The notes under the pieces: model-generated
Told to the model about the DNA's origin: nothing
Database searches by the model: none
The model's input: only the letters and a program-made list of their open reading frames with translations
Program-made: the position numbers and the translations under genes
Assembly: GCA_003142915.1 (NCBI GenBank)
Contig: PLNZ01000303.1
Coordinates: 1,850 to 9,985, forward strand
DNA length: 8,136 bases
DNA from: Ignavibacteriales bacterium
GTDB taxonomy: Bacteria; Bacteroidota; Ignavibacteria; Ignavibacteriales; Ignavibacteriaceae
Direction of reading: 5' to 3'
In this document: positions 1 through 6,500 of the stretch, one piece after another
Numbering within the stretch: position 1 is the first letter of the stretch
Layout of the letters: each line of letters opens with the position of its first letter

Positions 1-17
1 TTTGAATTTGAGAAAAT

Positions 18-1361
18 TTAGTTATTACCTCCAAAATTAAACGGATACACAAATGTTATCCTTGGTTCAATTCTTTTTTGAGGTTGATAATCAATTATGT
101 TATTATTTGAATCGTGAATGGGAGCAAATGTCCAGTTGTAAAACATCGATACAACTATATAAGGGTCGGGTTTATATCCCAATTCAAAGTATAGAAGTGA
201 ACGATCATCAAGTTTAAATATTTCGGTTTCGCTGCTGATATTAACCTTATCATATCCTGCCTTTATCACAACCGGCAAGTTCTCCGGCGCAGCATTAGCT
301 TCAAAATGAAGTATTCCGCTGTACGGGGTTTTATCCAGTCTTTCATACGTACCAAGTACATAAAACAATCCTAATGCATTTACATATAGTTCACCGAAAT
401 AACCGTTATCGGGATTCGTCATATTCGCAAGTTTAGTTTCCATACTCGAATATATTCCCGAGGCAGTATCGTATTGATATCTTTCAATTTCATAAAACGA
501 ATTAAAATAGCCGGGTATGTATTGCGATTTATTAAATCTTCTCTCAAATTGCGCTGAGGTATTTATTATTCCAAAAACATTAAAATCTGCTTTAATACCA
601 ACAGCCGAACCTGATCCAAAATTAATTATTTTTGTTTCATCGGCATATAATTGAAGTCCAACCATTCTTGTTGACAATAACGGCAGCCCTAAATCTACTC
701 CGACAATATTGATTGAACCATTATCAATAAAGGCTGAAGTCGATTGAGGCTGATTGAAAACGATACCTGCATATTTATTAAAATCTACTGCGTAAGTGCC
801 TCCAACGGTTAAGTTACCAATAATCGGAATACTACCGGCGTTTGTAAATTTTAGCGGTCTTGCATAACCCCTTATAGCAATAACTCCTGCTTCAAGAAAA
901 TTGCTGTAAATAGATTCAAGCCCAAACTCGCCAAAGTCTATATCTGTAACAAGCCCTATCGTACGCGCATCATAGCTTGGACTATTATTGTAATTCAGCA
1001 TTATATTTCCATATCCAAGCGTATAATAATCTAATGCGCCCACCTTAACGTAAACCGGGTCATTTTTCATACCATAGCGTATATACCTTATAATACTCAG
1101 GTAATCAGAAAATTCATTAAAGTCCTCTTTCCTGAGATTGCCGTTCTGGTTTATGTCAAGGTTCAAATCCAATCCGACACCGAAGTTTGCAAAAGATAAT
1201 TCAGGTCTGATATGAAAAGTGTAGTATAAATTTCCGTCTATCCAATTTAACCCAAAACCCCCGTCAAAGTTTCCCTGCCCTGGTCTCGGATAATTATCAA
1301 TTTGTGCGTGGGCAGACATAGTGAGAAACAGAACTGTGAAGAATAGAAAAAGTTTTTTCAT
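18..1361 (-). CDS. Predicted outer-membrane beta-barrel protein with an EF-hand-like loop
   Basis: This 447-residue exported protein has a clear signal peptide: Lys2-Lys3, a hydrophobic core at about 4-16 and a likely cut after AHA at 17-19, before Gln20. The mature part is rich in alternating hydrophobic and polar stretches with many Gly, Tyr and Phe residues, and it ends in a strand-like segment (about 431-443), as expected for an outer-membrane beta-barrel. Residues 69-80 fit a 12-residue EF-hand-type calcium loop (Asp69, Asn71, Asn73, Gly74, Leu76, Asp80) and are followed by a helix-like stretch (80-95) and the segment YIRYG (93-97). I recognise the overall form from uncharacterised proteins of Ignavibacteria-like genomes but know no function. 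It lies 93 bases downstream of the EnvC-like gene and may have its own promoter. The start is the only Met that gives a full signal peptide; no good Shine-Dalgarno sequence precedes it. A porin-like or surface role is possible but not shown. Confidence 0.8.
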   Translation of the reverse strand: MKKLFLFFTVLFLTMSAHAQIDNYPRPGQGNFDGGFGLNWIDGNLYYTFHIRPELSFANFGVGLDLNLDINQNGNLRKEDFNEFSDYLSIIRYIRYGMKNDPVYVKVGALDYYTLGYGNIMLNYNNSPSYDARTIGLVTDIDFGEFGLESIYSNFLEAGVIAIRGYARPLKFTNAGSIPIIGNLTVGGTYAVDFNKYAGIVFNQPQSTSAFIDNGSINIVGVDLGLPLLSTRMVGLQLYADETKIINFGSGSAVGIKADFNVFGIINTSAQFERRFNKSQYIPGYFNSFYEIERYQYDTASGIYSSMETKLANMTNPDNGYFGELYVNALGLFYVLGTYERLDKTPYSGILHFEANAAPENLPVVIKAGYDKVNISSETEIFKLDDRSLLYFELGYKPDPYIVVSMFYNWTFAPIHDSNNNIIDYQPQKRIEPRITFVYPFNFGGNN

Positions 1362-1389
1362 TGATTAAAATCCGTCATTAATTGATAGT

Positions 1390-1397
1390 CAAAAATA
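1390..1397 (-). promoter_or_regulatory. Possible Bacteroidota-type -7 element (TATTTTTG)
   Basis: Read on the minus strand these bases are TATTTTTG, an exact match to the TAnnTTTG -7 consensus of Bacteroidota sigma factors. The element ends about 29 bases before the start codon of the outer-membrane protein gene. No TTG is seen at the expected -33 distance, so only half of the promoter is supported. If real, it would let the beta-barrel gene be transcribed apart from the upstream TPR/LolB-like/EnvC unit. A chance match in AT-rich DNA is a fair alternative. Confidence 0.35.
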
Positions 1398-1454
1398 AGG
1401 AGTTTTAATTTAATTTTTATGAGTAACCGGCTTAATAAATTTATAACAGCTTAA

Positions 1455-2756
1455 TTACCTCTTTGTAAGCCAGCTTTCGGGGTTTTGTTTATTGCGTGAA
1501 TTCCAGATTTCAAAATGCAGAACATTCCCTTCAAGGCTTTCCCCGACTTTCCCTATAATGCTGCCTGTATTAACATGATTGCCTTCCTTAACGAATATCT
1601 CCGATAGATGGCTGTAAACAGTACGATAATCTCCTTTATGGGTAAGAATTAACACACTTCCGTAACCCGGCAGCCAGTCTATTGCAGAAACGACTCCATC
1701 CGCCACAGAATGTATATCGGCATCCGGTGAAGTTTTAATATCAATCCCATAATTGAGTGTTACGGTATTAAGTTTTTCATTTCTATTTTCCCCGAAATTA
1801 CGGATAATCTTCCCGCCACTTACCGGCCAATTTAAGCTGCCTTTTAATGCAGCAAATGAAGGCAGTCCGGAAATGGAAAGGTCCACATCATAACTTTTCT
1901 CTTCATTAATATCCGGCTTCTCCACGTTTGATTTTGAAGCAAACTTCTTTGGAAGGACATTTAATTTCTCCTTTGCAATGCGCTTTTCTTCAGCTTCTCT
2001 TCTTAGCTCTGTCTCCATGATAAGTTTATTTATCAAATTCTGAATTTTAACTTCTGCATTTTTTTTTGCATCCAATTCACTTTTTAAAGCTGCTTTATCA
2101 TTCTTAATTGTATTAAGAATTTTTGTTCGTTCAGCCCGTTTAACTTCAAGCATTTTTTCTTCATCTGATTTCTGATTGGCGAGAAGCGTCTTCTCGTTTT
2201 TTTCTGTTTCAAGGTCCTGCTTGGCGGAAAGCAGTTCATCTTGTTTATTTTGCAGTCTTTCTAAATCCCGTTCTCGCTGATCTGAAAATTTCTTTAGATA
2301 TTTATATCTTAATATCGCCTGCTCAAAAGAATTTGCATCAAGAACGCTTTCCCAGTAATCAGGTTTACCATGCTTATAGATGGCAACTATATATTTGCTA
2401 TAATTCATTTTAAGTAAGTTTGTTTCGTTTTTTAATTCTTCAATCTTATTTTGAGTATCGGATATCTGTTGTCCCATTTCCGATTCATCTGCCTTTAGAC
2501 TATTTATTAAGTTGTGGAGTAAGTAACTCTGCCTGTTATAATTATCCAGAGTATTATAAGATTCTTTTTCTTTAGCGGCTTTAAGCTTTATCACTTTTTC
2601 AAGGGAAGAAATTTCCTGTTTAACTTTTGATAGTTCATTCTTTTTTTGAGAAATCGATGGATTTGCGCTTGCATTATAAATATCTTTCTGCGCATGCATT
2701 GAGTTAAGAGTGAAAGCCACAATTGCAATTGTAAAATATTTTTTGGCAATTACCAT
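1455..2756 (-). CDS. EnvC-like murein hydrolase activator (coiled coil plus degenerate LytM/M23 domain)
   Basis: The 433-residue protein starts with a signal peptide (Lys5-Lys6, hydrophobic 7-17, likely cut after MHA at 20-22, before Gln23). A long charged coiled coil follows (about 35-265, with a break near 125-150), and a C-terminal LytM/M23 domain fills about 305-433. This is the layout of EnvC, the periplasmic activator of division amidases that separate daughter cells. The LytM fold is clear from NYGIDI, VADGVVS, PGYGSVLI, YSHLS and VLHFEIW. Of the active-site residues, Asp339, His383 and His414 are present, but the HxxxD histidine is Asn335 and the first His of HxH is Val412. The domain is therefore probably catalytically dead, as in E. 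coli EnvC. Its ATG lies inside the end of the DUF4292 gene (7-base overlap) with no good Shine-Dalgarno, which suggests translational coupling. Residual hydrolase activity with altered ligands is the alternative. No ftsE or ftsX is in the window. Confidence 0.88.
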   Translation of the reverse strand: MVIAKKYFTIAIVAFTLNSMHAQKDIYNASANPSISQKKNELSKVKQEISSLEKVIKLKAAKEKESYNTLDNYNRQSYLLHNLINSLKADESEMGQQISDTQNKIEELKNETNLLKMNYSKYIVAIYKHGKPDYWESVLDANSFEQAILRYKYLKKFSDQRERDLERLQNKQDELLSAKQDLETEKNEKTLLANQKSDEEKMLEVKRAERTKILNTIKNDKAALKSELDAKKNAEVKIQNLINKLIMETELRREAEEKRIAKEKLNVLPKKFASKSNVEKPDINEEKSYDVDLSISGLPSFAALKGSLNWPVSGGKIIRNFGENRNEKLNTVTLNYGIDIKTSPDADIHSVADGVVSAIDWLPGYGSVLILTHKGDYRTVYSHLSEIFVKEGNHVNTGSIIGKVGESLEGNVLHFEIWNSRNKQNPESWLTKR

Positions 2757-3538
2757 TTTATTATGGTCGCATCATCCGGAACTTTGAAATCGATGGATAT
2801 ATCCGCGGCATTTGCACGTATCTTTTTATACTTTATAGAAACACTCTGTCCTTCCTTAACATTCTGGACATCAATAGTATAAGGAACTGCCACATTTTCT
2901 ATATAATCAAAGTCGGAATACTTACAGTCTAAAGCAATATCCCCATTAGGATCAATTACCTGGAAACTGGTTATTCCAAGGCTTCTAATATCAATCTTGT
3001 AAATAGAAGTAAAATTTGTCGTAGAATCAACATAAGTAAGAGTATATTTATCATACTCTACTGAATATTTAGTAGGCTGTTTATAAAGATGTTTTGTTAA
3101 ATTTACCGAGCCTACGAATGCATCAATAATATCGCTGAAAGGAAGATCTATCTTAAAAATATTTTTCAATACATCTTCGCTTAACTGCCCCTGGTAAGCA
3201 GTGTTATGAAGATCATCATAGAAAATAAAGTTGTCGGTTGTAACCAGTGTCTGGGCTAACTGAATTCCAAAGGCGCCCAATATTGTTAAGTACAATGAAT
3301 CCGGCTTTATAAGCGATGTCTCAAATGACGCTTTATTTTCAGCATTCGAAGATTGAACTACTAAAGTACCCGTGCCTTCAAAAGATTTAATACGCCGCCT
3401 ATTGGCTTCTAATTTATTTACCAAACGCTCTGCCGGCAAAATTTCCACTTCCTCCGTAGGTTTGGAAGGGACGCAACCTGAAATAAAAAGAATAATTAAA
3501 TAAATAGATAAAAGAAGGATCAAACTATATTTTTTCAA
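2750..3538 (-). CDS. DUF4292-family lipoprotein, LolB-like
   Basis: This 262-residue protein has a lipoprotein signal: Lys2-Lys3, a hydrophobic stretch at 5-19 and the lipobox ISGC with acceptor Cys22. The remainder alternates short strands as in a LolA/LolB half-barrel. The order ERLVNKL (37-43), FEGTGTLVV (53-61), LYLTILGAFG (82-91), FIFYDD (104-109), DLPFSDIIDAFVG (131-143) and a lysine-rich late strand (234-239) resembles the layout of LolB, the receptor that inserts lipoproteins into the outer membrane. I place it in DUF4292 by sequence character and by position between a TPR lipoprotein and an M23 protein. The start codon is TTG, not ATG: it overlaps the upstream TGA stop as TTGA, follows an AAAGGTGAG ribosome site, and is the only start that keeps the whole signal peptide. 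The family call is fairly firm; the LolB role is inference. Confidence 0.82.
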   Translation of the reverse strand: MKKYSLILLLSIYLIILFISGCVPSKPTEEVEILPAERLVNKLEANRRRIKSFEGTGTLVVQSSNAENKASFETSLIKPDSLYLTILGAFGIQLAQTLVTTDNFIFYDDLHNTAYQGQLSEDVLKNIFKIDLPFSDIIDAFVGSVNLTKHLYKQPTKYSVEYDKYTLTYVDSTTNFTSIYKIDIRSLGITSFQVIDPNGDIALDCKYSDFDYIENVAVPYTIDVQNVKEGQSVSIKYKKIRANAADISIDFKVPDDATIIKW

Positions 3539-5346
3539 ATCTCACCTTTTTCAATTTTTTGCTTAAGTTCACTATTATTTTTATCAAGGTTCAAAGCTTT
3601 TTCCCAGGTTTTTAGTGCTTTATCTTTTTCGCCCATTTTAAATTGAATGTCACCAAGATGTTCAAGTATATCGGATTTTTCGCCTCCTACCTGGATCGCC
3701 TTATTTATATACCCTATCGCCATATCAAAATCACCGGCTTTAAAATAAACCCATCCTATAGTATCAAGATAGGCAGAGTTATTCGGTTCTGCCGTGATAG
3801 CGATTTTTGCCATTTTTAATGCTAAGCCAAGCTTAATCCCTCTTTCCGAAAGAGAATATGCAAAATTGTTATTCAATAAAGCATTTGAAGAATCAATTGA
3901 TAATGCTTTTTCATAAACGCTGTCACACTCTTTCCATTTTTTTTGCCCATCATAAATCAATCCAATCGTTCCCAGTAAGTTTATATCTTCCGGAGTGATA
4001 GAGAGAGCCCTTTTCAGGTAAATTACGGCTTCATCATTTTCTTTTAGCTGGCTTAAGGTATAGCCGTAAGCTGAAAGTGCCGTAATATCTTTTGGATTCA
4101 GATCAACCGCTTTTTTAAGATCCACTCTCGCTTCATCATTCTTGTTAAGCTGTGCAAGCGAAAGGCCTAAAATTAAATTTACACGGAAATCTACCGGAAA
4201 AGAAGTAATCGCTTCTCGCAGTACTTTTACGGCTTCATCGTATTTTCTGTTATCAAAATAAAGCCCTCCCAGCCTTACCCAAGGTTCAACATTCCAGCTT
4301 GCCAATTGTGTAGCGGCTTTAAAATTTTCAATAGCATCGGAATCATTCTTTTCATTAAGCGCAATAGCCGCCAGATACATTTTAACCTGCCAGTTGGCAG
4401 TATCTTGATCAATAGTCTTAAAAAAAACTTTTGTTATCGGAATAAGGGTGCTATCTTTAAAAGACTGCTCAAAATAAGTTGCACCGATTCTAATTTTTAA
4501 ATCGATTGGGACATTGGGCTGTTTAAGAATATAAGAATATTCGCCGGAAGCAGTATCCCATTTATTTTCTGACAAATATATCTGTGCTTTTCTGTCATGC
4601 GCATCTAAATCATCCGGATTCGCAGTTAGAACATCATCAATTACTTTTAATGCTTCATCATACATTTTAGCTTTTTGATAATTTTCTGCAAGAAGTTTTT
4701 TAAGCCCCGTGTTGCCTGGGTCTATTGTTAAAATCTGTTGAATAGAAGCGGCTGCATCTTTAAAATTTCCAAGATTTGCCTGAAGTTCTGCCACGCGCAT
4801 TAAAACATTCCAATCCGGCCCGACAATATTTGTAATCTCCTGGTAAATATTTATTGCACTTACAGGCTTGTTGGTTTCATAAATACGGGCAAGGCGGTAA
4901 TAAGCATCCACATTTGTAGAATCCATGCTTATAATTTTTGAAAGGACGGAGGCGGCAGAATCCGATTGCCGGGCATTTGAATAAATTTCAGAGAGTAATT
5001 CATAGTAATCAATTTGGGTAGAATCAAGAGCAACAGCTTTCTTAGAATATTCAAGGGCCTGTGAAAGCTTATTTAAATTAAGATAATTTTTTGCAAGTGC
5101 ATAGTATATTCCCGGTTTAGGGTCAAGCTTCGATGCTTGTAAATAATAAGAGATTGCCGAAGCATAATCACCTTTAGTCTCAGCAACCGATCCGCTAATA
5201 AATTGATCCATTGCACTTTTGGAAGAATCTCCGAATGTAATTTCAGATAACCCCATATTTGTCTTAGTCTCTTTCACAAATGCTTTTTGCGAGGAACAAC
5301 CGCAAACAACTGAAATTATTATAATAACGGTGGGAAATCTTAGCAT
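3535..5346 (-). CDS. Tetratricopeptide-repeat lipoprotein
   Basis: The 603-residue protein begins with a short lipoprotein-type signal (Arg3, hydrophobic 6-14, VCGC with likely acceptor Cys17). TPR units run from about 45 to 595; the clearest are near 76-108, 211-244, 354-387, 388-421, 422-455 and 560-593, many ending in the usual Ala-Leu/Asp-Pro pattern. TPR arrays are protein-binding scaffolds, so this is probably a membrane-anchored assembly factor facing the periplasm. The C-terminal part has NNNFAYSLSERG (492-503), AYLDTIGWVYFKAG (525-538) and LEHLGD (561-566). These recall TPR proteins encoded beside lolB in some Proteobacteria such as Pseudomonas. It is the first gene of the overlapping trio and its TGA stop overlaps the next start. 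An AAGGA lies 14 bases before the ATG, too far to be convincing. The lipobox is weaker than those of its neighbours because of Cys at -2. The exact partner is unknown. Confidence 0.87.
   Translation of the reverse strand: MLRFPTVIIIISVVCGCSSQKAFVKETKTNMGLSEITFGDSSKSAMDQFISGSVAETKGDYASAISYYLQASKLDPKPGIYYALAKNYLNLNKLSQALEYSKKAVALDSTQIDYYELLSEIYSNARQSDSAASVLSKIISMDSTNVDAYYRLARIYETNKPVSAINIYQEITNIVGPDWNVLMRVAELQANLGNFKDAAASIQQILTIDPGNTGLKKLLAENYQKAKMYDEALKVIDDVLTANPDDLDAHDRKAQIYLSENKWDTASGEYSYILKQPNVPIDLKIRIGATYFEQSFKDSTLIPITKVFFKTIDQDTANWQVKMYLAAIALNEKNDSDAIENFKAATQLASWNVEPWVRLGGLYFDNRKYDEAVKVLREAITSFPVDFRVNLILGLSLAQLNKNDEARVDLKKAVDLNPKDITALSAYGYTLSQLKENDEAVIYLKRALSITPEDINLLGTIGLIYDGQKKWKECDSVYEKALSIDSSNALLNNNFAYSLSERGIKLGLALKMAKIAITAEPNNSAYLDTIGWVYFKAGDFDMAIGYINKAIQVGGEKSDILEHLGDIQFKMGEKDKALKTWEKALNLDKNNSELKQKIEKGEI
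3541..3549 (-). promoter_or_regulatory. Ribosome binding site deciding a TTG start
   Basis: On the minus strand these bases read AAAGGTGAG and are followed after two bases by the TTG start of the DUF4292 lipoprotein. AGGTGA matches the Shine-Dalgarno core. The site lies inside the last codons of the TPR gene, which fits translational re-initiation across the TTGA overlap. It supports the TTG start over a later ATG, which would lose the signal peptide. Confidence 0.6.
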
Positions 5347-5514
5347 AAAATTTTATCTATTCCTTAAATAAGTAACTTTAAAAAAAGTTTAAGGGATAAT
5401 TTATCTTTTTTAATTGATGATTGAAACTAATAAACTCATCACCTTGATTATCCTCAACTTATCAAATCTCTCTTTTTACGGTCATAAAGCATTAAATGTT
5501 ATATACTTAAAATC

Positions 5515-5545
5515 TTGCTTACAAATATAGTAAACTATATCTTTG
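5515..5545 (+). promoter_or_regulatory. Bacteroidota-type promoter of the ATP-grasp gene
   Basis: TTG at 5515-5517 and TATCTTTG at 5538-5545 are separated by 20 bases. This matches the Bacteroidota promoter form with TTG near -33 and TAnnTTTG near -7. Transcription would begin around 5550, leaving a leader of roughly 14 bases, A/T-rich and without a Shine-Dalgarno, before the ATG at 5564. It would drive the ATP-grasp gene and the small membrane protein behind it. Confidence 0.65.
5522..5529 (-). promoter_or_regulatory. Possible -7 element for the leftward operon (TATATTTG)
   Basis: Read on the minus strand this is TATATTTG, an exact TAnnTTTG match. It would start the TPR/LolB-like/EnvC transcript with a leader of roughly 170 bases. 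It is the only exact match on this strand in the divergent region. No TTG is seen about 20 bases upstream (near 5550 on the opposite strand), so it is half-supported. It lies between the two elements of the rightward promoter. Confidence 0.35.
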
Positions 5546-5563
5546 TAAAAATATATTTATACG

Positions 5564-6478
5564 ATGGAAAAATTTGACTTGGGACTGGCTTTTGTGTGGG
5601 AATATGATGTGGATTTTATCGCCTTGATTGAAGAGACATTCCAAAAGGCCGGGCTTACGACATTTTTAATTTCTTATTATAACATTTCAGAAATCACTAA
5701 TAAAGTTAATAATAAAGAGCTGACTTTTAATTTTTATTTTGACAGAGCATCAGATGTTGAGCAAGAGTTTGAAAACCTGGGGAAAATTTTAAATCGAAGG
5801 AAAGTCACAATTTTTAATCCCTACAATAAAGTTCTTCGTGCTATAGATAAAGCAAGCATGCACCTTGAATTTATATCTGCCGGATTAAATGTTCCCCACT
5901 CAATTATTATCCCTCCACACAGCGAAAGAGAAGAGATTTATATTTCAATTGATGACTTAGCAATATTGGGAAGGCCGTTTATCATAAAGCCATGTAACAC
6001 GACGGGTGGAGGAATGGGCGTAGTAACCGGCGCAGAATCATTAAAAGAAGTGTTGGATGAAAGGGTTACAAATACACACGATAAATATATTCTGCAGGAA
6101 AAAATTTACCCGTCTTTTTTAGACGGAAAAAGAGCTTGGTTCAGATCTTTCTGGGCATTCGGTCAGGTGATTACTGTTTGGTGGGATGATCAGACGCATC
6201 TCTATACCGAACTTACCTTTGAAGAAATGAATCGCTATAACCTAAAGAAGATAATTAGTATAACTAAAAAAATAGCTGAAATTACAAATCTGGATTTTCT
6301 GTCAACTGAAATAGTTTATACTAAAAATAATAAATTTTTCCTTATAGACTATGTAAACGATCAGTGCGATATGCGTTTAAGTTCAAAACACATTGACGGA
6401 GTGCCGGATAATGTTGTTAAAAAAATTATTAACTGTATGTTAAAAAGGGTTATTAAACTTAAAAACTTAGCAGTATAA
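5564..6478 (+). CDS. ATP-grasp domain ligase, substrate unknown
   Basis: The 304-residue cytoplasmic protein has no signal peptide and the fold order of an ATP-grasp carboxylate-amine ligase. An N-terminal Rossmann-like part (about 5-90) contains FDRASD (59-64). A linker with AIDKASMH (93-100) and AGLNVP (106-111) leads to the ATP-grasp core. There, FIIKP places Lys142 as the likely nucleotide-binding lysine, NTTGGGMG (145-152) is the flexible glycine loop, and YILQEK (175-180) carries the expected adenine-contact strand with Glu179. Glu249 (STEI) and the Asp262/Asn265 pair (IDYVND) are in the positions of metal ligands. Enzymes of this fold join a carboxylate to an amine or similar nucleophile through an acyl-phosphate; RimK and glutathione synthetase are distant relatives. 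The substrate cannot be read here. The next gene, 22 bases on, encodes a small membrane protein and is probably co-transcribed. The ATG is supported by the promoter placed just before it. Confidence 0.85.
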   Translation: MEKFDLGLAFVWEYDVDFIALIEETFQKAGLTTFLISYYNISEITNKVNNKELTFNFYFDRASDVEQEFENLGKILNRRKVTIFNPYNKVLRAIDKASMHLEFISAGLNVPHSIIIPPHSEREEIYISIDDLAILGRPFIIKPCNTTGGGMGVVTGAESLKEVLDERVTNTHDKYILQEKIYPSFLDGKRAWFRSFWAFGQVITVWWDDQTHLYTELTFEEMNRYNLKKIISITKKIAEITNLDFLSTEIVYTKNNKFFLIDYVNDQCDMRLSSKHIDGVPDNVVKKIINCMLKRVIKLKNLAV

Positions 6479-6500
6479 TAATTAGTTGTAAATAATTGTT

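Noticed and set aside
1455..2756. Active M23 metallopeptidase annotation for the EnvC-like gene
   Set aside because: The HxxxD histidine is Asn and the first His of HxH is Val, so a plain hydrolase label is not supported.
4306..4500. 64-residue open frame on the plus strand inside the TPR gene
   Set aside because: It lies wholly antisense to a strong TPR coding frame, has no recognisable domain, signal or ribosome site, and has low-complexity shadow composition.
5374..5389. AACTTT/AAAGTT inverted repeat with an A4 loop as a terminator or leader hairpin
   Set aside because: The stem has one G-C pair, too weak for an intrinsic terminator, and it lies upstream of the operon rather than at its end.
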